Positions 10,742 through 20,876 of a stretch of DNA of 64,000 bases are shown piece by piece (the first letter of the stretch is position 1; every line of letters begins with the position of its first letter). The notes below the pieces were generated by a model. It was not told where the DNA came from, searched no databases, and saw only the letters and a program-made list of their open reading frames with translations. Source of the stretch: Mantis religiosa (lineage: Eukaryota; Arthropoda; Insecta; Mantodea; Mantidae); contig CM060952.1 in assembly GCA_030765055.1 (NCBI GenBank), forward strand, positions 173,785,086 through 173,849,085. The letters run 5' to 3'. The position numbers were made by a program, and so were the translations under genes.

Positions 10742-11851
10742 GTCGTTTTTTGCTACCAACACAACTTTCTAAGTACACCATCCGGCGCATAAGGACAAAC
10801 AACGACATCTAAGAAATTACATCTGGAAGCACAAAAGAGAAAAAAGTGTCAGTTACGCCTGTGGTCATAAGTGTCAAGATAAATAATAATTTTGATAAAA
10901 GGCAAATAAAAATTTCAATGCTACTGAGAAGGTGCAGATGTTTCATAAGTGATTTATAGTAGTCTTTGCTTGGAAGTCGTGTGAAAATTGCACCAACAAT
11001 TAGGACATGCAAAAAATATATTAAATAACATAAAAGCTGTATAGCTGTATTCTGTTCGCATGTAGTGAGATGTCGCACCATAAAGACTAGTTTTTTCAGC
11101 TTGGGTATGCAGTAATAAATCAGATCAAACGTGGGAACATGGATGATAAAAGAGATTAGAGGTACACATTCCTTTCCTGCAGTACAGCAAAGCATGCGAT
11201 TCTTGGCAATGAAAATGTGGGAAACATCAAGTCTGTAAGGCTACACACTGAACATTATGTAAATTCGCAAACCTTGCATAAATTGTGAATGAAAAAAGAA
11301 GTGAATTCCTTTATTATTTCTAGGAAACAGTTTTCTTATGAAATTTAATTCATCTGTTTCATTTAAAGTGAGATGAAATTTTGTAGAAATTATTTTGTTA
11401 CACACCATCAAAATTACTCGATATAACAGCTTAGCCTTTCTAATTCGTTTACTACACCTCCATCGAAGTTTATAGAACTACTTTCTAATGATCGGATGGT
11501 CTTTATCCTAATACCTTCCCTTTACTATTTTGATTTATAATTTTTTACATCCCAATTAGGGGTGGAAAATCCTCAATATTCTCCTAAGCATGACCGAAAC
11601 CTCCTAAAACTCTTTCCCGGAAGTCTTTCCAAGTTCTATAAGTGCCTTATAGTGCAAAAATAATCTTTGTGATGGAGGAATCCTCGTTAGAGTAATTTTT
11701 GGATAACTGTGGTAGTTTAAATGTTTAAATCTTATACCATTTTATGTAGTGCCACACTCATTTTACAGATAAAAACTACATCATTTTCACACAAAACAGA
11801 AATTCTAATGTTTGATACAAAAATTATTTGCACCCACGGGGCACCAAATTA
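10742..11851. other. unassigned region with one long minus-strand open frame
   Basis: Contains a 128-codon ATG-started open frame on the minus strand (11195-10809) rich in Leu, Ile and Phe, with several hydrophobic stretches. I recognise no receptor or transporter signature in it. There is no support beyond openness. The rest is AT-rich and featureless. Confidence 0.3.
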
Positions 11852-13410
11852 CGAGTGCTGTTCAATAAAAAAGAATCACAATTTTTTTTTTTTTTTTTTT
11901 TGACAGCGTACCTTAAGTCATCATCATAATTTTGATGGTCCTTCTCAAAATAATTTCCCCTGAATGAGATGCACTTCTCCCAGCGTTTCTGCCAGTCTTC
12001 AAAGACATGCTGGAAAACATTTTTTGAGAGATCCTTCATTCAAAATCGCCTCCGCAGCCTTCACTACTGCTTCTAATGATGGATAACGCCTCCCACGAAG
12101 GCGTTTCTTCAAGTTAGGCAATACAAAAATGTCACATGGGGCTAAATCCGTACATTAGGGAGGGTGAGGGATGCTCATCACATTGCTTTTTGCAAGATAA
12201 TCAGCAAAAACATTGGCAATATGCGGCCGCGCATTATCGTGATGCAGCATCCAACCTGCTTCTAAGAAATGTGGTATTTTGCGCCTGATATGGAATTGCA
12301 ATGTTTTTAAGACATCCCTATAATATTGTCCAGTTACTGATGTGTGTGCAGATACAACATGCTGATAAACCATTCCATGAATATCAAAGAATGAGATGAC
12401 CATAACTTTCCCAGCAGAAGGAAACACTTTTGCATTTTTGGGGGGTTGGTGAAGAAGGAAATTTCCACACTGAGCTTTGCTGTTTGCTCTCAGAATTAAA
12501 ATGATGTAGCCAAGTTTCATCGACAGTGATTACGTTTGAAAGAAACTCCGGATCTTCGTCTAACACCAACTTTAACTGCATGTTGCTTCCATTGCAGCGG
12601 TAAGTGATACAGAACATGTCTGAACTTGCCTAGTTCCCAAGGCAGGAACCAGGAATACCAACAATGAAACTACTACGGCATGTTTGCTTCACATTAAGCT
12701 AACAGAATATAATAAGATTGAGCTTTGCTGTTTGTCTCATTATCAAAATGATGTAGCCAAGTTTCATCGGCAGTGATTATGTTTGAAAGAATCTCCAAAT
12801 TTTCGTATAAAATCAACTTTAACTGCATGCAGGCGTCCTTTTTTCGGGAATCAAAAGTCTTGGAAACCATCGGGCACTAATACGTCACATGTGTAATGTT
12901 CCTGTCACAAACGTATGGGTGGCACCCAGTGAAAAGTTCAGTACTTCAGAAAGTGATTCTATGGTAATTCGTCGATCCTCTCTCACAATGGCAGTAGCAG
13001 TATTGATGTTTTTTTTTCCGTAAGAGCAGTAACTGGAGCAAAGGGTTCACCTTCCTTTGAAATTGGCTGTCTCCCCTCTTTAAACATTTCAAACCACCTT
13101 CGAAATGCGCTGTAGTGTAGAACAGATTCTCCACAGGCCTCCTGTAACACTGTATAGGCTTCAACTGAAAAATTGTTGAGTCCAAAGCAGAATTTCAAAG
13201 CCGCATATTGTTCCTCGCGTGTTACCTCGGTGATACCGAACAGGTCTGAACTTGCCCGGTTCTCACAGGTGGGAATCAGGAGTACCAACAATGAAACTAC
13301 TACGGCGTGTTTGTTTCACATTAAGCTAACAGAACATAATAAGATTGTATTTTAGTGCAAAAAATTATGACCGGAGAAAATTATGATCATTCATAATAGA
13401 ACAGCCCTCT
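11852..13410 (-). mobile_element. M2 mariner, chimeric copy with internal duplication
   Basis: Terminal repeats are CGAGTGCTGTTCAATAAA after TA (11850-11851) and, on the minus strand, AGAGGGCTGTTCTATTATGA after TA (13411-13412). The element contains two copies of its 5' leader: one at about 13240-13350 and one at about 12615-12712. The second is joined directly to the mid-transposase as in the deleted copies at 38717 and 61428. At 12712 an internally deleted copy appears fused to the body of a longer copy. This is probably recombination or gene conversion between two family members. Confidence 0.85.
11990..13291 (-). pseudogene. M2 mariner transposase relic
   Basis: Minus-strand fragments in several frames. 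13291-12983 gives the helix-turn-helix part (REEQYAALKFCFGLNNFSVE, then RRWFEMFKEGR). 12617-12384 gives the first catalytic aspartate (ITVDETWLHHFNSESKQQSS). 12520-12155 gives ISFFDIHGMVYQHVV and then HHDNARPHIANV, the second aspartate. The third aspartate block is broken by stops downstream near 12130. The family is mariner with DD34D spacing, as judged from the copy at 44626. It is inactive. Confidence 0.85.
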
Positions 13411-13767
13411 TATTTTTTTAAAAAAAGCACTATTCTGCGACAGTCAATAAATTAATACATAAAATTAAGAAAGTAGTTTGATTACATAATAAACGTTAAC
13501 ATCCACAAAATTCAGTGCGTAGGTCTATAGAATTAGATTAAAGGGTTTATTAGACGTTAAAATACTGTTCATCACCTACAGATTTGCAATATTACTTGCA
13601 TCTTTGATAAATGATAATTCAATATACATATATAGCACCGAATTAAATGTTACTTTTTAAAGTCATCAGTTTGCTGAATTTTTTACAATTTTTATAGTAT
13701 GGTCAACTATGTATATGGCTTGCAATAAAATGTAACGGTATCTTTTTTTATAATTTGGGCAGTGTAG
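13411..13767. other. unassigned spacer
   Basis: AT-rich DNA between the mariner and the SINE. Nothing recognised. Confidence 0.45.
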
Positions 13768-13781
13768 CAATCATTTATTTA

Positions 13782-14054
13782 CTTTTTTATTCCATTTATA
13801 CCCCGCCTTTAACTGCAATGGTCATATCGGCGGCCGATCTCCTTTGGTGCATTTTGAAGGTGTTAACTCTTAATCGCTTGGTTTTAATCATTACATCACG
13901 CACACATTCGCGCTCTCCTTCATACTTCCAGACTCTGGGGAAGATGAGAAATTATCTTGGATGGAGAAAAATCCCCGCCCCCACCGCTGGGAAGCGAACC
14001 CGGGACCCCTAACACAGCAGGCAGGTGCTCTACCCACTGAGCTACGGGGCCAGC
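13782..14054 (-). mobile_element. tRNA-derived SINE, family D, with 14-bp duplication
   Basis: Read on the minus strand it starts GGCCCCGTAGCTCAGTGGG, a clear tRNA head with A box TAGCTCAGTGG and B box GGGTTCGCTTCCC. Then follows a unique body and an A-rich end (TATAAATGGAATAAAAAA). The 14-bp sequence CAATCATTTATTTA lies on both sides (13768-13781 and 14055-14068) and is identical, so this is a clean and probably fairly recent insertion. A free-standing tRNA gene is unlikely because of the linked body and duplication. Confidence 0.95.
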
Positions 14055-14754
14055 CAATCATTTATTTATGATGGAGTAACCAGAACTCCTTTCCCTCTAG
14101 AGTATTCTGAACCATGGACCCTTTCAAAAGAAGTCCTTTTATAACTTCAATGTACTCATAGCAAAGCAGAAGCTGGACTGTAGACCTTGGCCGCTTGGAG
14201 GGGTGTTGCATCTTTGGGTTAGTTAGGTTGAGGTGTTTTAATTTCAATATAGGTTTGGTATCACGTTCCTAGACCAAAAAGGTGGCGTTAGAATTGCGTA
14301 CTGAAGCATTTTTTCATATTGAAGTATGGATTTTTCCCCTGCTGCACTGTTCACCTTGATTTTAACTCATTTTACTTCAATCTAAATTTAAGTAAATGAA
14401 AATAAAATGGTTTATACTTAAATCAGATGTAATTCATCTGTGAGTCAAGTCTTCATCCAGCACTTATAAGTTAAGGTTCAAATATTACTCAATAAAAATA
14501 AAGCGCACTTTCATTTCTCCTTAAAACATCTTGTTTAAAATTGCGCTGAACAATCGAGGTATACGGAACAGAAAAACCATATAACCAAATATACGAAGGC
14601 ATTAAAAGGTAGCTTTAAATAATGTTCAACTTTGTACGTACATAAGATGTTGCAATGCTCATCATTATTAATGTCGATCATAAATCCTTATGAAATCACC
14701 AAGTCTCCATGTTTGGGATAAAATCCGTATACTATTTCTGTTTTAAAAACATGA

Positions 14755-15522
14755 CATTTGAAACAGGATTCCTATTCTGCTATACATGTGATGATTGAAG
14801 ATGCTATGATCCCCACGTTGTGGCGACAATGTGTAGCAGGATTCCTCCGTTGTTGTGGGTTTCGAGCCCCAAATTTGCAACCACATATATAGCAAGATTC
14901 GTGCTGGTGTCTCGTTTCCCGTCGTTGGTGTTACTTCGTCGATCTTACCTTCGTCCAAAATATTATGACTTGATGAAGAAGATGCTCCCCGAAGTTATCA
15001 GGAAAATCCTTAATTATGCCTCGGCTAGCTTTTAATATTCTTCTGTTATATTCTTACTTACGAGCAATGAAAACTCTAAGTTACGAGGGTGGTAGCGAGT
15101 GAAGAAATCATTAAGATATTGAATTTGAATTTCTATAAGAAATCAGTCTTTTGTTTATTTCTTTTAACACCAAATTCATTACAGTTCTTATCACAAAGCT
15201 TTACACTAATTGGAATGAATTACAACTTGAACTAACACTTAGATATTTTCGAGCAATATAAAAAGCGTCCGATCCCTTCGGCGTTCCAGAAAAATAGACG
15301 AATTTTCTTTTGGTTTCTACACCAAAATTATTTAATCCTTCGTTACTATCGCTACCCATATATTTCTGTTATATAATTGGCCGATTTAACACTAGGTCAC
15401 TACATTACGTAACACAATATTTTATATTACATATATTTTACACAGTTTTGTTTGTTTTTCTTTTACAAATTTATACATTTTTCAAACCCTTTCCAATATA
15501 AATCGAAACTATTGTTACATAG
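14755..15522 (+). repeat. left arm of a large inverted repeat
   Basis: About 770 bp that reappears in reverse complement at 17231-18060. Landmarks common to both arms are AAACAGGATT near the outer end, CACGTTGTGGCGACA, a stretch encoding VSRFPSLV and then RPKYYDL, a segment beginning ATTGCTCGAAAATAT on the right arm, and ACAATTTTTTTT/ACAGTTTTGTTT near the inner end. This arm lacks roughly 95 bp present in the right arm near 17940-18030, apparently lost between short repeats of the type GATGTTGAAGA. No transposase recognised. Confidence 0.85.
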
Positions 15523-15829
15523 TACACAGCAGTATCATTTAAAGATATAGGAGATGGCTTTCAAAGGGATAAAATGATATCAGAAAATATTAACACCTGG
15601 AAGAATTTCAAGGAAGGATTTTTCTCTTAACATACAGGAAGTGAGTGTAGTTTTATATGTGACAAATGTATTCTTTTGTTTTGTTATAAATCATCAACAA
15701 TAGAATAAAATAGAAGAGAAAGATTTTGGAGATACACCGATCACTCTCCATCTTTCTCTTTCTCCTTACACGTAAATTAGTGGTTTCCTAAGTGTATCTA
15801 CTGACAATTTTAGTTGCAATGCCATGAGG
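15523..15829. other. spacer inside the large inverted repeat
   Basis: AT-rich sequence between the left arm and the LINE fragment. Nothing recognised. Confidence 0.4.
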
Positions 15830-16492
15830 AATGCCGGAAATGAACGTGCAGATGAGCTTGCAAAGAGAGCTGCGACTTAAAATCTTCCAGAGACATACAC
15901 TCTATGCCCTATTTCTAATGTGAGGCAAATATTAAAGGAGATTATCATCAAGGACTGGAATGAATACTGGTTAAAAAGTGATTATGGTGCCCTGACTAAG
16001 GATTTATATTTCTCAACAGTTTCTGACAGACATAAATGTAAATACATTAATCCTATGTTCACACTCAATTCCTAACTGGACATGGTAAATGTTCAGCTTA
16101 CTTATTTCGACTCAAAAATCAAATCTACAGCTCATTGTATTTTGGAAATCATCTTCAAGATGTCCCTCACTCATTATTTGATTTCCCGTTTTTCTGTTTT
16201 GAAAGATACGAACTTAAATTATTGCTTCAAACCTTAGGTTACACTTTTTCTAAACCACTTATGTATATTATGATGAATTACAAAACTTATCAATATTTCA
16301 TGGCTTTATTAAACAAAATATTTTTTAAGCTAAATTATTCATCTTGATGTTTACTGTTTGTCAGCTTGATATGGAATGTTGTTATATTTTTTAAATTGTA
16401 TTATATTCATAAATTTGTAAACTATATTACTAATATCCTTTGGGTAAAATAGGAATAAAAAATTGGATAATAAATAAAATAAATAAATTTTA
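15830..16492 (+). pseudogene. non-LTR retrotransposon 3' end (RNase H and C-terminal part)
   Basis: In one frame the text RNAGNERADELAKRA matches the end of a LINE-encoded RNase H domain (usual form GNERADELAK). Further on, FLTGHGKCSAYLFRLK and then GNHLQDVPHSLFDFPFF match the region after RNase H, with its degenerate cysteine/histidine cluster, in I/R1/Jockey-group elements. Stops and frameshifts separate the blocks. The fragment ends in an A-rich tail near 16470-16492. It lies between the arms of the large inverted repeat. Confidence 0.8.
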
Positions 16493-17230
16493 GTTGAACA
16501 CAACTTGACGCTTACCTCAGATGAATAGTATAGAAACTATTTAGATTAGGAGACATCTGAAAGTCATGCCATACAAAAACCAGACAGTTTTCTTCTTACA
16601 TGTATATGACGAAGTATTTTCCATATGACAAGTATGACACTGGGACTTCACTGGTGTTAATTTAGCTCTCTGATTCTCTCTAATGAAACGCCCTGGTGTT
16701 GAATCACTAAACTGTGCTGTTTACTTTCTTCACATTGACGTAACTTTGTAACTGGAGTCTAGTGCCTTTTGAAGAGATACAAAACTGCTGTTTTGCATCT
16801 GATCCTTAAAGTAGCGCCCCAAAAAGGGTCTCTCTGCCCTAATATGTAAGAAGAGAGCAAAAGTGATGAGCGGAACCTTAGGTATACTTTGCTTCTCCCC
16901 TCCTCCGTTAGCGTTATTTGCTTACGTGCAATTAACCAGCATGTCTATACAGTCCCCCAGCGCAATGTTTGATGAACACTTGGTATTCTTCACGATATCG
17001 CGTCTTCTCTATACTTAATTAATAATTAATTTAGACCTGTGTATGCGCTTCTAAGGTTTCGGAGCCTTTCCTGCAAGTAGGGAACTCCTATGAGTTAAGA
17101 AATAACTTCCGTAGGATACAGTACGAGTATATCTTAATTATACAGCATGAACATTTAGTCATGATCATAATTAATATAGAATAAATTGGATAAACAGAGA
17201 TGAAACAACCTACGTATGTATATTAAAGTT
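16493..17230. other. spacer inside the large inverted repeat
   Basis: Non-coding sequence between the LINE tail and the right arm. No motif recognised. Confidence 0.4.
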
Positions 17231-18060
17231 TGTAACAGTTGTTTTGATTTATATGTAGAAATATTTATAAATTTATAAAAAAAAATTGTGTAAAAATATA
17301 TGTAATTTTGTGATTGGCCGTAGTAATAATTGTATTACGTAATGTAGTGAAGTAGTAGTAAATTGGTCCATCATATAAAAATAATTACATGGGTACTGAG
17401 AGTAACGAAGGATTAAATAGTTTTGGTGTAGAAACTGAAAGAAAATTCGCCTTTGTCTCTGGAACGCTGAAGAGTTCGGACGCTTTTTAAATTGCTCGAA
17501 AATATTTAAATGTTAGTTCAATTTGAAGTATTAGATTGATTCAGATCACAGTATAAAGTTTTGTGATAAGAATTGAAATGGATTTGGTGTTAAAAGGAAT
17601 AAACAAAATATTGATTCCTTATAGAAATTCAAGTTCAAATCTTAATGATTTCTTCATCCGTTACCATCCTTGTAACTTAGAGTTTTCATTGCTCGTAAGC
17701 AAGAATGTAACAGAAGAATATTAAAACCTAGCCGAGGCATAATTAAGGATTTTCCTAATAACTTCGGGGAACATCTTTATCAAGTCATAATATTTTGGAC
17801 GAAGGTAAGATCGATGAAGGAAGACCAACGACGGGAAACGAGATACCAGAAAGAATCTTGCCATATATGTTGCCGCAACTCTGGGGCAACGGAGGAATCC
17901 TGCTACATATGTCGCCACAACGTGGGGAACATAGCATCTTCAACATCGCACCATCCCGCCAGCACCAAAAACTTCTGTTTCAACATGATTTTCACAACGC
18001 AGGGCTTGTAGTTCCTCGTCTTCAAACATCGCATGTGTAGCAGAATAGAAATCCTGTTAC
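17231..18060 (-). repeat. right arm of a large inverted repeat
   Basis: Reverse-complement partner of 14755-15522 and slightly longer (about 830 bp). The minus-strand open frame 17918-17721 parallels the plus-strand frame 14820-15035 of the left arm (shared VSRFPSLV and PEVIRKILNYAS). This shows that the similarity extends through the arm and is not a local coincidence. On the plus strand it reads two cysteine pairs, CHIC and CYIC, about 18 residues apart. I do not recognise the protein, and it may be chance. Confidence 0.85.
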
Positions 18061-18552
18061 AGGTTACATACACATTTTTAATTTAATGAGAAGGTGAGCT
18101 AAATACTGAAAAGTGAGATAAATAACAATAGAGGTATTTCCTGAATCTAGAAATAGAAATGTTTTTAATAAAGTACGCTCATACCAAATATATATTGTGC
18201 TTCGTTACGTTTGTGTGTTTAATGAATTTCTACATATATTTTAAACAGCTGCATATTATGCTATATATTGAAACTTATTTGAATATCCTGAGAAGTGCCT
18301 TTAGTCGACTTCATAGTTATCTAGTATTACGAAACCGCAAATGATGGACAAAAAACTACACTGAAAACCATCAGATTAAAATGCGAATAGCAACTTCTTC
18401 TCGTAAATGATTAACATGAAAAGTGATTTAGATAATGCAATCGAATGAAGTCTACACATTTTGGGCAGTAAACACATGTGCAACTATATCTTAAGTGTTG
18501 CAACATATACGGAGTAAATCACAATTATAATCAACGTAACTATAATATTTCC
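18061..18552. other. unassigned spacer
   Basis: AT-rich non-coding DNA. Nothing recognised. Confidence 0.45.
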
Positions 18553-18554
18553 TA

Positions 18555-19169
18555 CATTGGATATACTGAATTCTGTCTTAGGGTATTTGATTGTTCTTAC
18601 GTTGCAGTCCTGCTATGAAAAACTGATCGTCATTCCGCCATTTGTATTCCTTTTGTTGTAGATAGAACATGGCCGCTCCATTAAAAGTTTGCACCAAAGA
18701 GGAACAACGAACAGTGATCCGATTTTTGTGGTCGGAAGGCGTATCAGGGGTCATAATCCATTAACGATTTTCGGCACAGTACAGGAACAATATCTTCCAC
18801 AGCGAGGTGTCTATGCATGGATTGACAAATCCAAAAATGGTCGAGGAAGTGTTACGCACGAGGAAGGTACTGGATGACCAGCTATGGCCACAACTGATGA
18901 CAACATTTAGCTTACACCTGACATAGTTCTGTTACACGAGTGACTAAGAAGCTATGAAGCTTGATGGATTTTGGCTGTTGATACGCCTTCAGACCACAAA
19001 ATTGAATCATTGACCGTTGTTACTCTTTGGCGCATTCTTTTAAAGGAGTGGCCATGATCTATCTGCAACGAAAGGAAGACAAATAGCGGAATGACGATCA
19101 AACTTTAATAGCAAGACCGCAACATCATAAGTATCAAATACCTTAAGACAGAATTCAGTATGTCTAATG
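18555..19169 (+). mobile_element. internally deleted mariner with ~90-bp terminal inverted repeats
   Basis: Inverted ends at about 18555-18643 and 19088-19169 share ATACTGAATTCTGTCTTA, GGTATTTGAT and GATCGTCATTCCGC. TA dinucleotides flank the element (18553-18554 and 19170-19171). The interior has only the N-terminal part of a mariner transposase. The ends are much longer than the usual mariner repeats of about 30 bp. At about 615 bp it cannot encode a full transposase and would need one in trans. Confidence 0.8.
18671..18960 (+). pseudogene. mariner transposase N-terminal fragment
   Basis: From the ATG at 18671 it reads MAAPLKVCTKEEQRTVIRFL and then WSEGV, the start of a well-known insect mariner transposase group (also met as SETMAR-like in annotation). 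Frameshifts follow. QRGVYAWIDKSKNGRGSVTH and HEEGTG represent the second helix-turn-helix and linker, and PAMATTDDNI continues in another frame. The catalytic domain is missing. Confidence 0.8.
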
Positions 19170-19251
19170 TAAGAAATGTTAAAGGTATGTTGCGGATTGC
19201 TTTTGACCTACCCACGTACAACGCCGAACTTAAGTCATCAAGAAACCCTTT

Positions 19252-19493
19252 GCCCGTCTCGGTAGCGTAGATAGTAGCGTGTCTGCCTCATGACCAAGAG
19301 GTCCCGAGTTCGAATCTCGCTTAGGGTGAGTTACCTGAATAAGGATTTTCCGGTGTTTTCCCTTATCCTGAAAGACGAATGTTGGGTAACTCTAAGCTCT
19401 ATGGACCCCAGGCTCATTTGAGCATCATTTCACCCGTTCCATTTATTGTCCGATATGACTTAACGTTGGAAGACGTAAATTACAAAAGCAAAC
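19252..19493 (+). mobile_element. SINE-A copy 3 with target duplication
   Basis: Full SINE-A beginning GCCCGTCTCGGTAGCG with a good B box (GAGTTCGAATCTCG) and the usual body ending AAGACGTAAATTACAAAAGC. Flanking repeats AAGAAACCCTT (19240-19250) and AAGAAGCCCTT (19494-19504) differ at one base and are a slightly decayed target duplication. Confidence 0.92.
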
Positions 19494-19504
19494 AAGAAGC
19501 CCTT

Positions 19505-20133
19505 AACTCAAGTTCAAGTAATTAGAACTCAGGAAAGGGTTCAGAAATCAATTATTAGTATGAAAAACACACTAATTCGGTTGTAAATTTTGCTAAGGAA
19601 AAAATAATGCTTAGAATGTATTAACTCAACGGAAAAAAGAACGTGGTGCTTGAAACTGAATAAGAAGCTAATTTGGCAACATATACACGTAGTAATTCTG
19701 ACACGAAGTGCGTGACACTCAAGTTGATAAACGGTCGTGGATTCCAAAATTTGTGTTCATAAAATCTTGACAAATGCGATAATGTGACTCATTAGGAGCT
19801 ATTTTGCCACCACGCCATCGTTGAAACAAATCTTTACAAACCTTAAAGTTTCTTGAAGTTTCTGATTTCTAGAGACATGACTCCACACTTGGATTTTGAA
19901 ATGTAGCAGTTAAATTATGTTTCCTATAAAATTTCAAGGGAATTTTTATATTTATTGAAAAATATATTTTTCAGGTACGTATTGTTTTGAAATGCTTGCA
20001 AACTGTTTAGACACCAGTCTCTTGAGATTTCACTCAGTTTTCAAATAGTTCATCCTTCAGAGCTTTATGTATTAAATCGAGTAAGACAAAGTCCAATATT
20101 TCAGTAAACTTCATCTCAAACACTTAAATCTTA
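19505..20133. other. unassigned spacer
   Basis: AT-rich non-coding DNA up to the LINE fragment. Nothing recognised. Confidence 0.45.
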
Positions 20134-20876
20134 GCAGGTGTCCCTCAAGGTTCCGTACTAGCACCACTCCGCTTTAATATCTACACTTATGATCTTCCTG
20201 CTATAACTCCAATTTTCACGGCTTTATACGCTGACGATACTGCTCTCTTTTATTCTCACTCCGATATCCGTCATGCTTTTCACGAACTACAAACTGCCCT
20301 GGATCGACTAGCTCACTGGTTCTCGAACTGGCGTATTTCCCAGAACACTAATAAGACAGAGCTTAAGATCTTCTCTCTACGTTCTCCTTTGCACAGCTGC
20401 TCGGGGAACAGCTTTCATGGTTACATGTGTGCCAGTGAAATATCTTGGGGTGCAACTAGACACTCGACTTACTTGGTCTGTTACACTTACGTCTGCCCGG
20501 CTATCAAAACTGTACCATTTACTCAACAGGCGCACCTCACTTGATTATGAATCCTTCCTTCTTTACACATCTCTAGTCCGTCCTATTCCTTACCTACGCA
20601 GCCCCAACTCCGCCGACTGCAGGTACTACAATACAGGGTGCTTCCTATAGCTACAAATACTCCATGGTTCGTCAGAAAACAACTTCATCACTAGTTTGGT
20701 CCTCTACCCATTTACCAGTATATCCGCTGGCTTGCTTTTGCCATCTCCAGGAGGTCCCTGGAGCTGTTACCTACAGTCTCGGCGCTCGCACTCGCCAAGC
20801 AACTCGCCTCAGGCGTAGACTGTCACAAGATCTTCTCCTGAGTGACCTCTCCAGTACAGACGACCCAGACCAGTGA
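20134..20876 (+). pseudogene. Jockey-like non-LTR reverse transcriptase fragment
   Basis: The translation begins AGVPQGSVLAPLRFNIYTYD, reverse transcriptase motif 4, and continues to ALYADDTALF, the catalytic YADD motif. It then reads LAHWFSNWRISQNTNKTE. After a frameshift it gives VKYLGVQLDTRLTWS and LLNRRT, and later ATNTPWFVRQK-like text near 20651-20690. This order is typical of the Jockey clade C-terminal half. The upstream endonuclease and RT motifs 0-3 are absent, so the copy is 5'-truncated, as usual for target-primed insertions. It is inactive through frameshifts. Confidence 0.88.

Noticed and set aside
10809..11195. 128-codon minus-strand frame with hydrophobic segments, possible membrane protein
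   Set aside because: Hydrophobic residues are expected from AT-rich DNA. No receptor or transporter motif, splice context or neighbouring exon was seen.
13990..14054. A genuine tRNA gene
   Set aside because: The tRNA-like sequence is joined to a body with an A-rich end and bracketed by a 14-bp duplication, so it is the head of a SINE.
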